DNA of 34,522 nt from Corinectria fuckeliana (lineage: Eukaryota > Ascomycota > Sordariomycetes > Hypocreales > Nectriaceae). Position 1 is the first letter of the stretch. Every line of letters begins with the position of its first letter. The stretch covers positions 1 through 34,522 of the forward strand of contig WPDH01000330.1 in the NCBI GenBank assembly GCA_019137255.1. The letters run 5' to 3'. Under the pieces are notes generated by a model that was given only the letters and a program-made list of their open reading frames with translations, made no database searches and had not been told where the DNA came from. Made by a program: the position numbers and the translations under genes. Shown piece after piece: positions 30,481 to 34,522 of this stretch.

Positions 30481-33400
30481 ATAAAAATGCTTTGCTAGAC
30501 CTATTTTAGTAGCAGATTAATTACCTGCTAAGACGAGATAACCTAAGAAATGCAAATTATATATACATCTAAATATATCTTTTCCCACTTTACCTTATTA
30601 ATCTAAGGGGCTTAGCACTTATTCTTATTATAGTTAAAAAAGTAAGCACTTTATTAGCAGGAGATATAGTTAGTGTAGACTAACTACCTAACTAAAGCTG
30701 TTAGCTTAAAAGAGGAGATATACAGATAAGATCACAGCTTAAGTAACTATAAAAGATATAAAACAGATTAGACTGTCTTTAAGTATTAGATTTAATACTT
30801 TTAAAGGTAATTTAGCTAATAAGAATAAGAATAAATAATAAGAGCTGTTATAATAACTAGGTAAAATAAGATAAAAAGTAATAAAAAGTAGGATTAAAAT
30901 TAAGAAGAAAAAAAAAGTATTATCTTCTATTAAGATTAGGTAAGATAACCACTTTAAGTAGTAACTACTAGTAGTTAAGCCTTATATATATTAAAACTCT
31001 TATACTAATTAGTACTATTATAAACCTCTTTTATAACCTAATACTTATTCTTAAGTATACTAAGAGTTACACTCTAAATAATAAAAGAAACCTAGTTAAT
31101 AGTTTAGTCTTTCTCTAATCTATCTAAAAGTAATATATCTACTTATTATATCTTCTCTTATCCTTCTAGTTTACCTCTCTACTTTCTTATTATTTTTTAT
31201 CTCTTCTTATCTTATTATATATTTTAATATGTTTTATTACTTACCTTAGGTATAGTTTTAGGCAGCTAATTTATTTATATAAGAAGGGTAAGTAGTAAAA
31301 GGTAAAGGTTAGAAAAAAGTGTAAACTATTACTACTAAGATAGGCTATTACTAAAGACTTATAAGCCTATTAGGTATATTTATAGCCTAAGTGTTAGTTA
31401 TAAGGTAATAGTAAGTTTAGATATTAAGAACTTAAGTGAGAGTAAGTTTATTAAAAGTATATCTTATTATTCTATTAGTAGTAGCTCCTATTTGTTAATT
31501 AGTTATAATATTTAATCTTATACTTTTCTTTTTTTAGGTAATATCTCTTAAAGGTGTACTAGTAATTAATAGTATAAGATTAGTAATCTTATAAGGTCTT
31601 AAAACTTTAATAACTTTAAACTTATCTCTTATAAGAATATTACCTTCTAAATTCTTATTATCTTACTATTACTAAAAAGCAGCCTTCTTTTTTATAGCTT
31701 ATAAAGCTTTAATAGCCTTTTAAATATCCTTAGTGTTTTAGCTAGTATTAAGCTAAAAAGGGGAGTTAGTCTTATAGGCAGATAATAAAGCTTAAGATCT
31801 AGTGTTTTTCTTCTTTTTAAGCTTAAATATAAAGTTATAGTCTTTAAAAAGGTTTAAATAAGGCTACTTATCTAGGTTAATATAAGATAAGATATAGTCT
31901 TAATTTAGTAAGAGTGTAAGCTTTATCTTTATATTAGTTAGGTTTATTTTCTCTTTTTTTATAAGTGCTAACTCTAGTGACTTTAGCTTAAAAAGAGGTC
32001 TCTTCTAAAGGTTATATAAGGTAGTACTAATACCTTTAGGTGTTAAGTTTAACTATAAGCTTAAAGGTTCTTAAGATCCCTTCTAGACAGGTATATAAAG
32101 GGTAAAAGTTATAAGTAAGTTAGTTAGATTAGAGTTATACTTTATTAGTTTTAGGTTAGTTAGTTCTTAATATATAATCTTATTTAGTATATTATTAAAA
32201 GATAGACTTATAAGATTAAGACTTAAGTCTTAGTTCTTATAATATTAGATTAACTAATTTAGTAAAGTAATAAAAATAAGCTAATAAGAGATAAGACTAC
32301 TAAGTGTAGTTTAGTACTCTTTTATTAGTATACTACTTATATAGATAGTCTAATACTTATTATACTTATATTAAAAGCTTATATTATTTTACTAGAGGGT
32401 AGTATACTTACTAATATTAGTAAATAGCTCTTAAGATAGTATACTTAAGTAACTTTTATAAGGTTTATAATTTACTAAGCTAGTACTTATATTTTTAACT
32501 AGCTAAGTATTAAAAATATATTACTAGTTTTTAATCTTAATCTTATCTAAGATAAGAGTTTTAATAAAGTTAGTAATATACTTTATGCTTATTTCTTAAG
32601 AAGTATTATTAGTAATAAAAGAGTAAAAAGCTAAGACTTAATTATATTAGTAGAAAATCTCTTTTATATTTATTAGGGTGAAAATCTTATTAATCTTAAA
32701 ATGTTAAATCTTACTAGCTTACTTAATTAAGTGCTTTTATATATAACTTATAAATTCTTATAGGTTTAGAAAAAATAAGAAGGTTATAATATAGTTATAC
32801 TCTTAGTTAGAAGGTTACTTAGAGACTAAAATAGTAATAATAGTAAAATAAAAAGGTAAACTATAATTAGCTAGTATCTTTTAGAAAGCTAAAGCTATAG
32901 CTTTTAAGTATAACTAGGCTGTTTACCTCTAAGAGTTATAATAGTATAGCTAACTATTATAATAGTTAAAAATATATAAGATTTAATAATTAATATAATA
33001 GACTAAGCTTATAATAAAATGCTTATTAAATATTACCTTTTAGAATTTCTTATAGCTCTTATAGCTTATTCTAGTAGTATAAAAGACTTATTTAATACCT
33101 TTAGTAAGATAAGAGTTATAATTCTTTTTACTATCTTTCTTATTTTTCTTATAAGTAGAGAAGTAAAGACTAGTATTTTAAAAGAGAGTATAATTAAGAA
33201 TATAAATATAATCTTTTATAGTAACTATAATATCTCTTATTTTATAAGTTAGAGTAGGTAGTAAAGCGCTAAGTTTAAAGTTAAAAGCTTAGCCTTTTTA
33301 CTAGAGTTTTTTTAAAAGGCTCTAAAAGTCTTAATAGTAAGTAGGCTAAGTCTAGTTATAAACTTATTTGTTAAGACTTTTAGTATAAGTATTATAAGAT

Positions 33401-34090
33401 AGTATTTTAAACTAGGTGTTATTAGTAATATCTAAGTAAAAGTCTAAGATAATTAGGTTATTATTATCTTAATAGCTTTAGTTAGTATAAGGTTAAAAAA
33501 AAGCAGGTTATTTTAAAATAATATCTTTTAGAGGTTTATAAATATAATATTTAATAAGATAGTAAAAAGCTTATAAGCCTTCTTCTTAAGAGACTTCTAC
33601 TTTAAAGTATAAGATTTAGTTATTATATATAAAGCAGTTTAGCTTATTATTAATAGTAAGTATTATTATAGCTGCTTTTATTATAAATAGGTAGTATTAA
33701 AAGATAAAAAAAAGGTATTTTAAGATAAGAGTAAGTATTTAAAGTAGAGAGCTAAAATGTAAAAAAATATAAGAGAGATATTAAAAGTAGAAAAAAGTAT
33801 AGTTTATAATAAGATAACTTATATAAAAGTATTTACCTTTTTAGCTACTTACCTAATAAGATTTTTAAGTCTTATTTTATTTATTTATTTATACTTTATA
33901 AACCTAAAAGGTAGATAGTACTTTTATTTTATATAAATATAAGAAAAACTATAAAATTAGATAAAAACTTATATTTTTTATATAGTAGACCTAGGTTAAG
34001 CCTTTTATACTATTACTATATATAAGTAAATAGTTTTTTTACTAGGACTAAAGTTATCTTATTTCCTAAAGGGCTAGAAAAAAATTAAAA

Positions 34091-34140
34091 AGAGGGAAAG
34101 AAAAAAAAGAAAAAAGAAAAAAGAAAAAAGAAAAAAAGAG
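34091..34140 (+). repeat. A-rich purine repeat (AAAAAAG type)
   Basis: A polypurine tract of A5-A8 runs separated by single G. It could be simple slippage. A polypurine tract is also expected in an LTR element, but nothing else supports that here. Confidence 0.6.
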
Positions 34141-34289
34141 ATAAAAGAGAGAGAAATAGTTAACTAAATATTAAGCACTTAGTTTACTATAAGAGTAAAA
34201 TAGTTAAGTATTAAGATTATACTAGCTAAGTATATTTAAGTTACTTTATAGTTATAGCTAAGAGCTTAGAATTTTAAGTGGGTAAAACT

Positions 34290-34327
34290 AGCTATTAGTA
34301 AGTTAGCTAGCTATTAGTAAGTTAGCT
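34290..34327 (+). repeat. Perfect 19-bp tandem duplication
   Basis: AGCTATTAGTAAGTTAGCT occurs twice head to tail (34290-34308 and 34309-34327) in the right AT-rich block. It is followed by related AGCTATTAG-like fragments up to about 34,405. Confidence 0.85.
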
Positions 34328-34522
34328 AATAGTATAGTTATTAGTAGCTAAAAGCTAATATAAACCTAACACTTAATAGCTGTTAGCAGCTATTAGCAGC
34401 TATATAAATCTTTATTATTTATTATTTAGTCTTTTAGACTATAATATCTTTTTTTTTCTTTTTTTTTTAACACTTTTATAAGTAGCTTTTCTCTTAGGCT
34501 TTTTATTAGGCTTATATTAGCT

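Larger units (their letters stand above)
30480..34522. repeat. AT-rich, RIP-like degenerate block (right)
   Basis: About 4 kb of very AT-rich DNA running to the window end, dense in TpA and stop codons. Where C survives it is nearly always followed by T or C. The 60-base lines starting at 32101, 33001, 33301 and 33901 contain no CpA and together one TpG. The only frame of note (33019-33252) is Ile/Leu/Lys/Ser-rich and looks like chance. This is best explained by saturating RIP of transposon copies; I could not recognise reverse transcriptase, integrase or LTR ends by eye. Confidence 0.82.

Noticed and set aside
33019..33252. 77-residue open frame in the right AT-rich block
   Set aside because: Ile/Leu/Lys/Ser-rich composition follows from AT-rich bases, no domain is seen, and the surrounding DNA is full of stops.
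30480..34522. Intact retrotransposon or LTR pair
   Set aside because: No readable reverse transcriptase or integrase motif and no matching terminal repeats were found by eye, so only a degenerate block is reported.

Overview
The window looks like a piece of a filamentous ascomycete chromosome (Pezizomycotina, probably Sordariomycetes; the class is an inference). The support is short introns (mostly 45-90 bp) with GT..AG ends and CTAAC/CTGAC branch points, fungal-type protein architectures, and a two-compartment base composition. A gene island of ordinary composition (about 1,205-30,480) lies between two very AT-rich blocks (1-1,205 and about 30,480-34,522). These blocks have almost no CpA or TpG and no credible genes, as expected of transposon remnants destroyed by repeat-induced point mutation (RIP).

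The island holds 13 protein genes, 11 of them with introns that I reassembled by joining reading frames across splice sites. Left to right they are: a SUN-domain ER membrane protein of the Slp1 type (+); a Mei2-like RNA-binding protein in 12 exons (-); the exocyst subunit Sec15 (+); the CCAAT-binding factor subunit Hap5/NF-YC (-); the pre-rRNA processing factor Fcf2 (+); mitochondrial ribosomal protein uS10m/Rsm10 (+); mitochondrial tryptophanyl-tRNA synthetase (+); an importin-13-like karyopherin (-); Xaa-Pro aminopeptidase P (+); a FUN14-family mitochondrial membrane protein (-); the centromeric histone H3 variant CENP-A (-); a Derlin (+); and acireductone dioxygenase (+).

There is no operon logic. 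Genes alternate in strand, with three divergent promoter regions (HAP5/FCF2, karyopherin/aminopeptidase, CENP-A/Derlin) and four convergent 3' ends. Several products act in mitochondria (uS10m, TrpRS, FUN14, possibly one aminopeptidase form), and two act in ER protein quality control (Slp1-like, Derlin). This is a housekeeping island.

I found no secondary-metabolite cluster, no intact mobile element, no CRISPR array and no convincing tRNA or rRNA gene. I did not find an undescribed multi-gene system. The most interesting points are: the first gene's promoter sits in RIP-degraded DNA; the CENP-A tail is short and carries two ARKS motifs; the Mei2-type RNA-binding domain is split by tiny exons of 31, 18 and 29 nt; a strong G-quadruplex motif lies upstream of the Mei2-like gene; and the aminopeptidase has a potential dual-targeting start.
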